Positions 27,701 through 39,200 of a stretch of DNA of 64,000 nt are shown here, piece after piece. The translations under genes were made by a program, and so were the position numbers. The notes under the pieces are model-generated. The model was not told the DNA's origin. It did no database searches and saw nothing but the letters and a program-made list of their open reading frames with translations. Origin of the DNA: CBDDKU01 sp965230375 (GTDB taxonomy: Bacteria > Bacteroidota > Bacteroidia > Flavobacteriales_D > Cryomorphaceae); assembly GCA_965230375.1 (NCBI GenBank), contig CBDDKU010000025.1, positions 1 through 64,000 of the forward strand. The letters are read 5' to 3'. Each line of letters begins with the position of its first letter. Positions within the stretch are counted from its first letter, which is position 1.

Positions 27701-29710
27701 AACGGTGATGCATCTTATGTGACGATCAACCCACACGTTTCTCCTGCAGAGGTTAGCCCTGTATTCTTCTTATCTGAAGACATTCCGGGCGTGACTACAG
27801 CTGTATTTAGTCCTGATGGAGACTTGATTATCGGTTCTGCTTCTCAGAATAAAATATACAGTGTAGATGTATCTGACAATTCAGTGAGCTTGTATGACAA
27901 TTTTGCTCCAGTAAGTGGAGGTGACCTTGCATTTGATGAAGCTGGAATGCTCTACCTTGCTACTCGTCAAGGAAACGCGCTTTACGAAGTATATCCAGAT
28001 GGTGTTATGAATGATGTTCTGATCGGGTCTATTCCTGGTCAAGTAACAGGTATGGCACTATCAAGTGATGGACGTCTAGTAACTTCACACAACGGAAACG
28101 CTAACTTACAAGTTCGCAATACAGATGGCTCAAACCCAAGTATGGCTTATGCCTTGATGCTAGATGGAGAAGCATTTGATCACGCAAATGGTGACATGGC
28201 ATCTGGTTGTAACACTTTCTCTGATGAGAACGAAGGTGACTGTGAAAACTTCGGTACATTCTACTCTCACTTTGGAAACGGAACAGGAGTATCTGGTGCT
28301 GATATTTACAGCGTATTGTACAGCGATAACGAAGCAATACTAACATTCTTGACGAATGTGCCGTTCGGTGCCCACATAGCATACAATGCTGAAGATGACA
28401 TTCTTTACTTGGTGAATCCAAATGGAGCTTTTGTTAGAGCTTACGATCCTACATCAGGCACATTCCTTGGAGATCTTCCGATTGTTGGAAGCATCAATAG
28501 CTTGTTTGCCGTGGTATACAACCCTGAAGATGGATTGCTTTATGTTGGTGACGACAACGACAATGAGATCTACACGATCGATTTGGGAACAGGACAAGCT
28601 ACTTTCTTGGCAGATGCTCCTGTAGCTGGTGGTGACTTGGCTATCCAGGATGGTAAACTATACCTTGCTAATAGAAGTCAAGGCAAACTCTACGAAATCG
28701 TTGGTGGTGCAGCTGTACTTGTTGGGAATATTCCAGCAGCAAATGGTATGGCTCAGGCAAATAACGCAACTGGTCTTGTAATTGCTAACCCAGGCACATC
28801 TTCATTCATTGAAGTGAGTGCTGCCGACGGTTCAGAAGTTAATGTATACACCGCTACAGTTGATGGTGAAGCTCTTACGCTTTCTGATGGCGATATGGCC
28901 GCTGGATGTGGTGATGATGAGCCAGTGATTGTACCAGGTGGTGAGTGTTACGCAGTGGCTGTTGAAGAGTACATCGAAGGTACAGAGTTTGATAACTCGC
29001 CGTTGTTGGCTGAGCGAGCAGATCCTAACAATGCACTTGGCGAGCCAGAGCGTGTAGATGCCCTTGTGTTTACAACGCTTGGTTACGGTGGATCTATCAC
29101 AGTTTCTTTCGACGGAGCAATTCCAAATGAAGCAGGTGATGACATCGAAGTTGTTGAAACATCTTACAACAACCCTGGGTGTGCATCTTACCCTGAGTAC
29201 GCTACTGTAGAAGTATCTATGGATGGTGTGAACTGGGCAACGGCAGGTACAGTTTGTAAAGGTGATCCTTTCGTAGATATCAGCGACGCTGGAGCTTTCG
29301 ACTACGTAATGTATGTGAGAGTAACTAACGATGATGTTCTTTCTACTGCAATGGATGGATTTGATGTTGACGGAATCGTTGCACTTCACAACTGTGAAGA
29401 AAACGGTGACGGTGGTCAAGGAGTTGAAGACCTACTTTCTGTAGACTCTCAAAACCAATTGACATCATTCCCGAACCCAACAAATGGTGCAGCACAAGTA
29501 GTATTCGTTACTGCTGAAACTGGAAGAACACTTGTTGAAGTGTACGACATGAATGGTAGAATGGTAGAAGCACTCTTCAACCAAGAAGCTGAAGCAGGTG
29601 TTGAATACAGATTAGACTTCAACGGAACTAACCTTCCTAATGGAGTGTACATCTACCGTATGACAACTGAAAACGAAGTAATCGTTGACAAGTTCATGAT
29701 TGCTAAGTAA
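24758..29710 (+). CDS. T9SS-secreted VWA protein with Cys/Asp-rich tandem repeats
   Basis: Secreted protein of 1650 residues. After the signal peptide (ending VHAQ, about residue 40) comes a von Willebrand A domain with the metal-binding MIDAS motif DESGS (104-108) and FLTDGEP. Next are a DUF11-like domain, further Ig-like segments, and six 37-residue repeats (667-888) with CDDGDDNTEND cores that look calcium-binding, then a degenerate seventh. Two similar beta-propeller-like halves follow (each with GAHIAYN and ending DGDMA-x-GC), then a further domain and the T9SS type A sorting domain (SFPNPTNG ... VDKFMIAK). A strong terminator follows. The layout suggests a surface adhesin or matrix protein (inference). 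Confidence 0.88.
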   Translation: MRHFTINNVNESLHSCRKFTTGLLLFTAAVLFQFTSVHAQVAVESEHEVSTNPIIQIDPVAAELGNATGARGSFDAKNLVAADDNPDLFLDLACDQLKVTLLLDESGSILNRDGIEQVEDATMALANVLLGTDARLSIVEFENTARVIFNQVLVTDDVLNDLEAYLTGAGLNGETYDPSNDGLNLPCPVGNTNWEAGLDTTLFETDPNLLVFLTDGEPTSYSVDPGVNSCGYVVTGGSEPLNQAIAAANNLKGNGTHIFTYGVGNGIDVPNLQEVSGTENFADNPDIFTADYSTGSFEDLADNLSAGLNSICGTELLLTKEVNFTEICLDGQALVFTLTVENTGGSTDFVATEVLLSDTFPAAFTNLSISGAVPAGAELNGQVLTYDIGTLAVNESKTIQIEATFSGTNGTYTNVAYADASNALEVEDDATVTLSDEFSYTESIVSCNSYTVVPGDWVLNPSVPGEQILDSEESPFVVVIEGETESGCPKTVTLNVTVNEAEELPLDEITSCGPYEWDANDNGEYDPETEPTYTESGDYELIITNEFGLCQVATLSLTVEEVPETVEFEDTYCGPLLNPITFEVGYTPVVDGVDDIVWDGAPFTTSGVYTGTLSIEGSCDQTFIVYLTLNSDELIGEPCPLSGDEPGSFSGLTTADCGCEDNPTFDCPQLQANIGDACDDGDDNTENDMIDANCDCVGTIVYDCEDLQANIGDSCDDGDDNTENDMIDANCDCVGTIVYDCEDLQANIGDACDDGDDNTENDMIDANCDCVGTIVYDCEDLQANIGDACDDGDDNTENDMIDANCDCVGTIVYDCEDLQANIGDACDDGDDNTENDMIDANCDCVGTIVYDCEDLQANIGDTCDDGDDNTENDLIDANCGCAGTPIFECPDLQANNGDACETDLGQAGVIVDCACQPNNNPDVVDCDDWVTFLSDADGSGETDVYGVELVGGNANLTYLASVGYGAHIAYNSNDNLIYVVKNGDASYVTINPHVSPAEVSPVFFLSEDIPGVTTAVFSPDGDLIIGSASQNKIYSVDVSDNSVSLYDNFAPVSGGDLAFDEAGMLYLATRQGNALYEVYPDGVMNDVLIGSIPGQVTGMALSSDGRLVTSHNGNANLQVRNTDGSNPSMAYALMLDGEAFDHANGDMASGCNTFSDENEGDCENFGTFYSHFGNGTGVSGADIYSVLYSDNEAILTFLTNVPFGAHIAYNAEDDILYLVNPNGAFVRAYDPTSGTFLGDLPIVGSINSLFAVVYNPEDGLLYVGDDNDNEIYTIDLGTGQATFLADAPVAGGDLAIQDGKLYLANRSQGKLYEIVGGAAVLVGNIPAANGMAQANNATGLVIANPGTSSFIEVSAADGSEVNVYTATVDGEALTLSDGDMAAGCGDDEPVIVPGGECYAVAVEEYIEGTEFDNSPLLAERADPNNALGEPERVDALVFTTLGYGGSITVSFDGAIPNEAGDDIEVVETSYNNPGCASYPEYATVEVSMDGVNWATAGTVCKGDPFVDISDAGAFDYVMYVRVTNDDVLSTAMDGFDVDGIVALHNCEENGDGGQGVEDLLSVDSQNQLTSFPNPTNGAAQVVFVTAETGRTLVEVYDMNGRMVEALFNQEAEAGVEYRLDFNGTNLPNGVYIYRMTTENEVIVDKFMIAK
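26756..27421 (+). repeat. Six tandem 111-bp coding repeats
   Basis: Six in-frame units of 111 bp (37 residues), each starting at the Cys before a-x-LQANIGD and running to VGTIVYD. Middle units are nearly identical at the DNA level, including synonymous positions, pointing to recent expansion or gene conversion. A degenerate seventh unit begins at 27422. Confidence 0.92.
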
Positions 29711-29735
29711 TATCAATTTTAAAGGATAGAAAGTG

Positions 29736-29767
29736 GTCCCGGTGCTTTTGCACCGGGACTTTTTTTA
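29736..29767 (+). terminator. Strong Rho-independent terminator
   Basis: Perfect 10-bp stem GTCCCGGTGC/GCACCGGGAC with a TTTT loop, followed by a T run. It lies 26 bases after the stop of the VWA protein. Confidence 0.92.
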
Positions 29768-29898
29768 TTGTTAAAATCTCTAAGGCTAAGGTTTCTATCC
29801 CAGTACTCAATGAATTTCTTGCATCAAGTCCTAGCGCAATGTCAGTAATCACTTATTCTTCAATTGAATGTTCTACATCTAATAAGCGAGCTGTTTTC

Positions 29899-29919
29899 TA
29901 GTGTCGTTATCCGACACTA
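29899..29919. repeat. Perfect 8-bp inverted repeat
   Basis: Arms TAGTGTCG and CGACACTA with a five-base loop. There is no T run, so it is not an obvious terminator; it could be an operator. Confidence 0.35.
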
Positions 29920-30216
29920 TTTCTAGGTAGTCAAGCTACTCTTCAGTAGTGTCTCGAATCCGTTCGGGGGAATAGAGAACTCATATGAAAAGTCCATTGA
30001 GAATTTCAAATTGGTAAACTTCACTCTTAAAGTATTGCTCTGATGAATACGGTTTGTATCCTGACTAATGAATTTGAATCTGAAAAGCCGATGATTATCA
30101 GGTATGTATGGGTTTAGTTGAGGAGTTTCATTCCAATACTAGAGTGCTTTAAATACTTGAATTTCAATGCCAAAATTCGTACTTTTCCCGACTGCTTAAT
30201 TTTAAATTGAATTAAG

Positions 30217-33200
30217 ATGCTATGGACTGTGCGGCGGATTCTTTATTCGCTAATTTTAATATTGTTACCCTTCTTATCTTATGGTCAATTCGGACCAATG
30301 GGTATCGGGAATCAAGATGGGACACCTACTTCAGCCGGTCCACAACCCAGACTCTTGCTTTGGTTGGATGGAAGCAGTGTCGAACCCTATGTTAATAATG
30401 CTCCAGTCACAAATTGGAATGATAAAAGCGGTAACGGACATCATTTCATAGATGCAGGCGGTTTTAACGCTGTCCTCAAGTCAAGTGGAGTATTTAGTGG
30501 GCCATCCGGGACATTCACGGGAGCTCCAGAGACCCCATGTGTCCAATTTGATCCTATCGAGGATACGCGTCTACTTTGTTCAAGCTTCGAGCTACCAGGA
30601 GACGGTTATACCATCTACTTTGTAATCAAATCTAATGATGACAATTACGGGTTGTTCAGCTACTCTGGTGGTGGTAACGATCGCGAAATGCTCATCTACA
30701 ACGATAATGGATTTCGACAGCAAATGATCAATACCCTCGATCGAGCTTCAGCTATTGGTGATATAAGCGATAATAATTGGGATTATGGAGGAATTCTATT
30801 GAGCACTTCCAATTCCAGCAATTGGGAGTACAATAGAAATCAACATTACGAAGGGGGGTATAATACCTTCAATGGCATTTCATTCGCGAGTTCAGGTTCT
30901 GCAATGATTGGTGATACCCAGAATGCGGCCGACATTTACCCAAATGATCCATTTGTCGGCTCTATTGCTGAAATTATCATTTATGAAGGCCGACTGCCTC
31001 GACCCCATACCAGATTGCTTAGGACTTACCTGTGGGTAAAGTATGGGTTGAATGGATCTGGAAATAGTGCATGGGACAAGTATCATGGCAATATGGAATC
31101 AGCTTCTGGTGAAGAGTGGGGGGGGAAGTTCTATACACCAATAGGAATTGGTCGAGATAATGGGAGCCCCAATGCTGGCTCTATTAACGAGGCCAGACTA
31201 GAAGGCTTAGTACTACGTGTAAATAATGGAGAATGGACTCAAAACCGCACTTATCTCTGTGCTGGACTGGTGGGAAGCACAGTTACAAGCGTCCCAACAA
31301 ACAGTGTAGTAACTCAAGGCTTAGGTAGCCTTCCATCTGTACTTGAAAGGTGGAGCCGACTCTGGGAGATAACTGGTCAAGATGGAAATAGTCAGGTCTA
31401 TCAAATTGGTTTTGATTTCGGAGAAGGAATTGATGGGGATAACCCACAAGGGGCTGAGAATTATGTTTTGCTCTACCGAGATGATGAAACCTCAGGTGAT
31501 TTTTCAATCTTGCCGGTAGCCGACAATAACAAGTTTATCCTGGATGATGAAATCGTATTTCGAGTTCCGAAGTCTCAGCTCCTTACACATGGTAGGTTTT
31601 ATACGGTTGGGACAACCGATGCAGCTAGTTCACTGACGGGTCAAATTAGGAGAACTTGGTATGCTTATCAAAGTGGAGACTGGAGCGACCCACTTACCTG
31701 GACCCTTGACGGAAGTTCAGCACCTTCTTACGTAAACCCAGACAACGACGTTCCTAATGTTTTTGACAATGTATTTATTGGAGCAGGGCGAACGGTTTTG
31801 GTCGATCAAACATTGCCCGACCATGGAGAACTTAGAGTCTTTGGTACCCTTGACTGTGCATCGAGCCCTCAGGCATCTTTTACAACTATTGGTGGTTCTG
31901 GTTTAATTCGCTGCTCAAGTGGAAATTTCCCGGATGGGAACTCTTCCAGTTTTGCCGACCCGGTTTTTGGTGGTACGCTGGAGTTTTATGGAGCAGGCGG
32001 ATTTATACAAACATCAGACTTGGAGTTGAACAAATTAAAAATTGCCTTCAATAGCTCTTCGAACGAACTCACTCTAGCAGCTGACTTAACAACCAATGGT
32101 CAGTTTGAGATAAATCGCGGAATATTGAGGATAAACAATACTGCAAATGTATCGAGGTCAATCACATCCAATGACCTAGTATTGGTTGAAAGCCTGGGTA
32201 GAATATTGGTAAGCACTGATCCAGGCTTAACTAAACACCAGTGGTATTTTAACGGTGATTTCATAAACTCAGGTGGAGAAGTACGATTCACTAATCGCAC
32301 TTCTGCTACGTATGCTAATTACAATTCAAACGAGGGAACCGACATCGTCGAAGCTTTCTTTACCAGTGATAATGAAAATCAATTGTTAAGGGCGAATGGC
32401 TTGACTCTACTTTCACGTATCGTTGTTGATAAAGGGATCGATCAAACCTACACTTTGTCGATCGAAAGTAACAATGCCAACTACTTTAAGCTTCTCGGAT
32501 ATTGTAATTACAATATGGGAAGTTCTGATTACTTCTCTGCATCGCAAAACACCAACTCTTTTGCTCTCGTTAACGGGACTGCAGAAATCAGAGAGAATAT
32601 ATTTATTCCACTACATGCGAATAATGGTAACTATAACATTAACAGAACTGCCCAATTGTGGATAAACGGTGGTGAAGCCACCAAGGGTCCACTCGGTGGT
32701 TCAAGTACTGGTGGTGGTTTAGTTCCTTACGGTACACTTAAGGTTTCTGATGGGGTCATGAACTCCTTCTGCATCAGCGGTCTCACCACAAGAGACAATG
32801 GCCTAATTCAGGTGGATGGAGGAGTAGTTAACACAAACTCCATTCGTACATCGGTTTTGGGAGCGGAGAATATTGGTGGGCTCATAATTAATGATGGTAT
32901 CGTAAATGTGGACGGTAACCTACCTGGTGGAGCTAGACCAGAGTATTACACCTTAAGCTTAACCTATCCTGGTAACCTTTTTCAAATGACTGGGGGTACC
33001 CTTAACGTTACAGGCCCTACAAGCAGTGGATTAATTTTCATCAATTCTGATCCAGAAAACACCAGTGTTAGTGGAGGGACGGTTGCTCTCGATGTTTCAG
33101 ATACTGACAATAACTACAAAATTACGAGTAGAGCTGCCTTTTGGAATCTTTCACTAACGAGATCAAGTACATCTTCAACGCAGCGAAACTTCAAGGTCCT

Positions 33201-36200
33201 TGGCGGTGATTCGGGAACAGACGACGCCAATGAAGTCCTCCCTATACAGGACCTTGTAATTAAAAATAACCTCAGCATAACAGGTTCAAACAATCCGAAA
33301 ATTGAAATGGGTGTAGCCGGAAGTCCGGCCGATCTCTACCTCGATGGAAACTTTACGATTGGAAATGGTTGCGAGTATATTCACAATGACAATACAACCT
33401 ATTTTGTCGGTACAGCTAACTCAAGTCTGACTTTTGGGGGTTCTTCCACATTCCCATTCTACAATGTCGAAGTCAATAAAGATCTGGACTCCCGGTTCGT
33501 TAGCATTCAACCTTCTGGCCCGAATCCCGCTATGGATATTTTGGGCTCCTTAAGTTTGGATAAAGGATATTTTGATAACAACAATCGAAACGTCAACGTT
33601 TTGGGAACATTCACAAATCGGACTCAATTTGGAGATTCTGAGAGCACTGGGTTTCTTACGTTGAGTGGTACATCAGGGAGACAAGAGCTTATCTCCGAAG
33701 GTGGGATAGTTCACAGAATGACTATTGATAATACGGATGGAGTCACACTTCTTAATGATGAGCTAAAGATCAGAGACCGACTGATTTTCACAAATGGTTC
33801 TTTTTTTATTGGAGATAATAAGCTGCGTTTCGAAAGTACTGTCACCAATCCCATTCAGGGATGGAATTCGGTCGATAGATTCATCGTTTGTAGCGGAAAT
33901 GCTTCAGCTGGAGGAGTTGAAATATTGAATCATTCGAGTTCTCAGACGATTTACTATCATTTTGGTGTAAGTACTGGTACAGGCCAGAAGTATACGCAAG
34001 CTGCGATCCACATAAATAGTGGCTGGTCCGATGATGGCTTCATTCAGATTACCCCAGTAGACACCCTCCTTTCAACAGCTGATTTATCTGGCACTGCTGA
34101 TTACTTGAATTATTATTGGAAAGTTTCTTCTTCTGGATTCACAGTTAAACCTAATGTTTCTCATCGATTCATTTATGATGATTCTGACGTGGTTGGTACC
34201 GAGGCCAACCTTGAGTCGGGTAGAGTTTTGTCATCCATGCCATTTACCAGGAGTTTAGACAATTCTCCAGCAACATCTCACATAAGTGTAGGGTCAAATC
34301 AAATATTCTATAATGGAACAGATCAAGCGCTACAACTAACGACCGGCATAGGAACTACTCTTGTCGATGCCAATTATACAGCAGGAGCCGCCGATCGATT
34401 TCCCGTAGGCTCTTCACCCGATGTGTTTTATTCCAGGAACCCTGCGGTTGGAGCTGCTTGGGATAATCCAGCAAACTGGAATAAGTTAAGTGATTGCGGA
34501 GGCTGTACAGATATAAATGATTACCATAGCACATCCAGCCCAGAATCGGTAATTGATTATCCGGAATCTGGAGATATTGCAGTAATTGGCTTTAATGTCG
34601 ATAGTCCCTATAGGCCTCACGTCTATAGCGCTCCCCCGGGTGGAATTGAAGCGGCTCAAATCATATTCACCCCACTTCAGGATGCTTCCGGTAATCTACA
34701 ACCCCGGTATTATGGCCCGTCTATAGCAGACATTGCAATCATCAGACCAACACTTGATCTGTCGGCGACTAGCGACATAATCAAAGTGTCTCAGATTGCT
34801 GGTGAAGGAGCCATCATGCTCCGTGAAAATATTGACCTTGGAGTGACTGATCTTGGTGACTTTCTTTCGCGAGATTCATCTGTGATAGTTCTCAACAACG
34901 GTTCTCCAGTACCTTTTACTTATGACTTCCTTCCATCTGAAGTCCCCAATCTATTTCTTGCCGAAACATCTGCTATTATAACCAGCGATATACGTGTAAA
35001 CGGAAACTTGGAAGTAGCGGCAAACTCAGAATTGCTCCTAAATGAAAACAATGGAGGAGACATTGAGATCCAGGGTGATTTGATACTGGATAAATACCAA
35101 CTCTCAACTGGAAACCCACAGGTTTTATTCAATAAGCGAGGAAGTTTAAAGACGATTGAAGTGCATGGTGATGTTAAGCTCTATGGGTCATCAGCCTATA
35201 TCGGGATTAATCCAACGAGCAGCATACCCGCAGACCCATTAGACCCTTGGACGCCAGACGAACTTGAAGCCCTGATATGGCTAGACGCAACAGATGGTAT
35301 CACAACCTCTGGAGGAAAAGTTACCGCATGGCAAGACAAGGCAACAGGATCTTATATTGCTACACAAGGTGACTCCAACAAACAACCTACCTACCAAATC
35401 GGAATCAACGGTTTAAATACAGTTCGATTTGATGGGAGCGACGACTTTCTTGCCATTCCCCATTCCAATGAATTGAACATTCTGGCCAACCAGGATTTTG
35501 AAATATTTGGCGTTCAGAAATTTGATAACCCAGCATCAGCAACACCTTCTGAATATGCTGTAATGTTCGGAAAAGGAACATGGGGTTCTCGGAATTTCAT
35601 GTTCTATCTGGCCCTGGGTGCATTCCGTTGTGCACTCGATGCGGGACAATTGGGATTGGTCGCACCAAACAATCAAACGAATACTCCTAATTTGGGCTGG
35701 GCCCGAAGGCAAGGAAACACAGCCTATCTATACAATACAGTGGGAGGTAGTATTTCGGACCCTAACGTAGCAAGCGCAACGGGTTTAAATAACACGCACG
35801 ATCTGACCATTGGAGCGGCTGAAGATGGAACAGAGCGTTTCATGGATGGCGATATAGCCGAGTTGATTTTTATCAAGCGGGCTTTGACCAATGATGAACG
35901 TCAAAAAACGGAAGGTTTCCTCGCACACAAATGGGGGTTGGAAGATGAATTGCCTGATGGCCATCCTTACAAAAATGAAATCCCCTACATAGGAGTGGAG
36001 AATACATCTGAAGAAGCTCAGCTCATCGTAGAAGGAGATATTATTCAAGACCTTACCAACACATCGTCCAGTGATAATGGTATAGAATTATACAATACCG
36101 ACTCCGAGACAACATTTGTGAACTTGGTGCTAACAGGTGATGGTGAAAACGAGTTTGACAACTTGAGTGGTCCTACACCCCGCTTTTGGAAGCTTACTGT

Positions 36201-39200
36201 AGACAAGGGAATTAATACCTCTTCAGGTTTTACATTTAATACAGATGTGGATGTAGATGGGCCAGCTAATGAAACTGATAAACCCGTAAATATTCAAAAT
36301 GGCCTACTTCAGCTAAATGATTCGGGAATAAATATAGACCTATCCACTGGTGGAGGTGACTTCGTCATTCCTTCTACAGGGGGGCTCGAATTGAATGATG
36401 GAGCCCTAAGAGTAACGGGACCAGAAACGGGAATTCTTCTCTCTGGTTCGCTAAATATCACTGGAGGATCTTTAAATATTGGTAATTCTGAAGGTGTAAG
36501 TAATTACATAGAATACGGTGGGGGAAGTTCACCCAAAATTAATATCTCGGGTGGATCGCTAATTGTTGGTAGCCAGATTAGACGAAATATTTCAAGTACA
36601 GGTGGAGCATTGGATTATCGCCAAAGCGGTGGGTCTGTTTTAATCGGTCGCTATAGTTCTCCAGAACCCTCGAGAGGAATGCTTGAAGTTGTAAACTCAG
36701 GAAGTCGATTCGATCACACAGGTGGAACACTTACGTTTGTGAGAGGGATAAACACATCAACAAGTCCATCTTTATTGATTTCACCTACGACTTCAAATGT
36801 ATCCGGAGCTTCTGAGATTATCATCGGAAATGCTGACTCTCCATCTGGAGGGGCGATCCAAAATTTTAGTATCCAGAGCACTATCCCTTTGAATTCGCTG
36901 ACAATTAATTCGACCAATCAACCGGTAGTAAACCTGCTTACAAACTCTCTTGAATTAGAAGGAAACTTGACGATTGAAAGTGGCGCAGAGCTCAATTGCG
37001 GCGATCGCGATTTAATAATTCACGGAGATATTTCCAACGATGGAGAATTGAGTTCTGCTTCAGGTGGTCTCATCTTGATGCACGATATTATGGGTACCAT
37101 TTCGGGTTCGGGTAGTTTTGATCTTTATGATCTTGAGCGTATAGGGCCTTCTGGTATCACCGATGTTCAAACTGATTTAGTCGTTCAGAATAATTTCACC
37201 AATGATGAAGGTGAGATGGAGTTTGGCACAAATACCTTGAGTGTAAAGGCTAACGTTATTACCGACGGGATTCTGAGTTTTGACGATACTTCAGAGGGTC
37301 TCATTATGGATGGAACGGATGAGCAGGTTTTAACAAGAACAGGATCAGGTCAGTCAGAAATAGATGTACTAACGATAAACAATACCTCTGGTATCACCAT
37401 TCCTGCAGGATTCTTTGAATTCGTCATCAATAATAATTTGCGAATGCAAAGTGGAGTATTCTCACTGACCGGAAACTTGCTTGAAATGGCCAGTGGATCG
37501 CGCTTCACACCTGTTAACGCATTTAGTGAATCAAATATGATCGTAACAGGTGGAGCCTTCGCAAATTTCGGACTTCTATTGCATGTGCCCGCCAACTCTA
37601 CTGACGATGTTTTTGTGCCACTGGGTATTGATAGATATATGCCGGTTAACCTAGATTTTTCCCAGCCAACCTACTCAAGTGGTACAACGGCAAGTACTTA
37701 TTTGCTCAGACTCAATCAACCAGAAAATGGCGTGGTTGTGCTAGATTCAGAAGCCCCCAACCCGGAGATTAACGATTTGAACAACGTATTAGGCATGTTT
37801 TTTTCAGTCGATGGCTCTAATATCGGTAACGGTTTGAACATGGACTTGAAACTCCAATATGATCAGCAATACGTACAGGTCACAGCTCCCTACACTGAAG
37901 AAGACTACATCGCTGCGCGTGTCTTGGCTGATGAAACGACGATTAGTAAATTGGGTCAACTGGCTGTAGATGAAACCAACAATATTCTGACCTTTAATCT
38001 ACAAGGTGATTTCCTAGGCGATGAATTCGCTGTGGATGGGGACTATTTTGCAGGAGTAGATGATGCCATTCCAAATACGATACCTGTCTATGTAACAAAT
38101 TCTGCCTTCGTTCAAGTCAACAATGGAACGACTGGATATGATGTTGCAGTACCAGGAGGTGGAGCACCCACGGGAGCCTTAGTAATAGTTGATTCTGGGG
38201 ACATCTTAAATTTTAATATTGATGGTGTAAACTTTTATCGCACGGAAATTGAAGCAGGTTCCGTCGTGATAATAGACCGCACAAACCTTCACAGATTGGG
38301 AAGAGTTTCTGGAACTGGGTCGATTTTAGTACGAGGTACTGGTATTCTCCCATCAGGTGATTATACTGACTTCTTTGGTTGTGCGGGGGGAGGACTGAGT
38401 TTCCAAGCAAATTCTACGGAGAGTTTCGAAGTGCTTTCTAATATGCCTCCCATCAGACAAGTTTCGCTTATTGGCCCAGGAGAAATTACTATTTCAGAGA
38501 GTGAAGTGAATATCTGCAATAACTTGACAATTACGAATGGAGGAACTATTAATGCTCCGAATTCGAATGATCTTAATATTGATGGGAATCTAGTTGTAGA
38601 AAGTGGAACTTTTGACTTCCGTCAAGGAACTGCAAATATTGCTGGTGACCTCCTAATAACAGGTAGTACATCCGCTGGAGGTCAAATTATTTCTGGTAAT
38701 AACGGTGTTGTAATTGTTGATGGTGATTTAACAATTGGCGGTAAAGGAATGGGGCTAGGAACAATATTTCGAGAGACTCATGTAAAAGGAAATGTTTCAA
38801 AAACGACCACACCCACGTTAGGATCATTTCAAGAAGGTAATGATGGAGCTAGACTGATTTTTGATGGATCATCACCGCAAACAATCACTGGTGACTTCTC
38901 AGGTGCGTCTGATATCCCATCTCTCGAATTAGATAATCCGACAGGACTTACTTTGGGTGGAGCTGTCGAGATCACTGAAGAGTTATTCCTTACAGACGGG
39001 AATATCTTTACCGATGGTAGCGACCTTATTAGACTCACTTCTGACGGTGCACAAGTAACTCCATCTGGAGGCCAGCCTTCTTCTTTCATTGATGGGCCTA
39101 TGCAATGGATACTTTCAGCTACAACAGCCAAAAGAATATTTCCGTTAGGGATGAATGACAGACATCGCCCATTGGGTGTTAGTAATCGCACAACGGCTCA

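Larger units (their letters stand above)
29711..30216. other. Intergenic region between the two giant genes
   Basis: Gap of 506 bases. Contains the terminator (29736-29767) and a perfect hairpin TAGTGTCG/CGACACTA (29899-29919). A weak -7-like TACTTTTC lies near 30179-30186, upstream of the ATG at 30217. No gene is visible. Confidence 0.5.

Noticed and set aside
28832..29419. Minus-strand open frame of 195 codons
   Set aside because: It lies wholly inside the VWA protein gene, is rich in Cys, Ser and Thr, and has no recognisable domain or start context.
29940..29965. tRNA-like TCGAATCC segment
   Set aside because: No acceptor or D-arm pairing could be found around it; no tRNA was recognised anywhere in the window.
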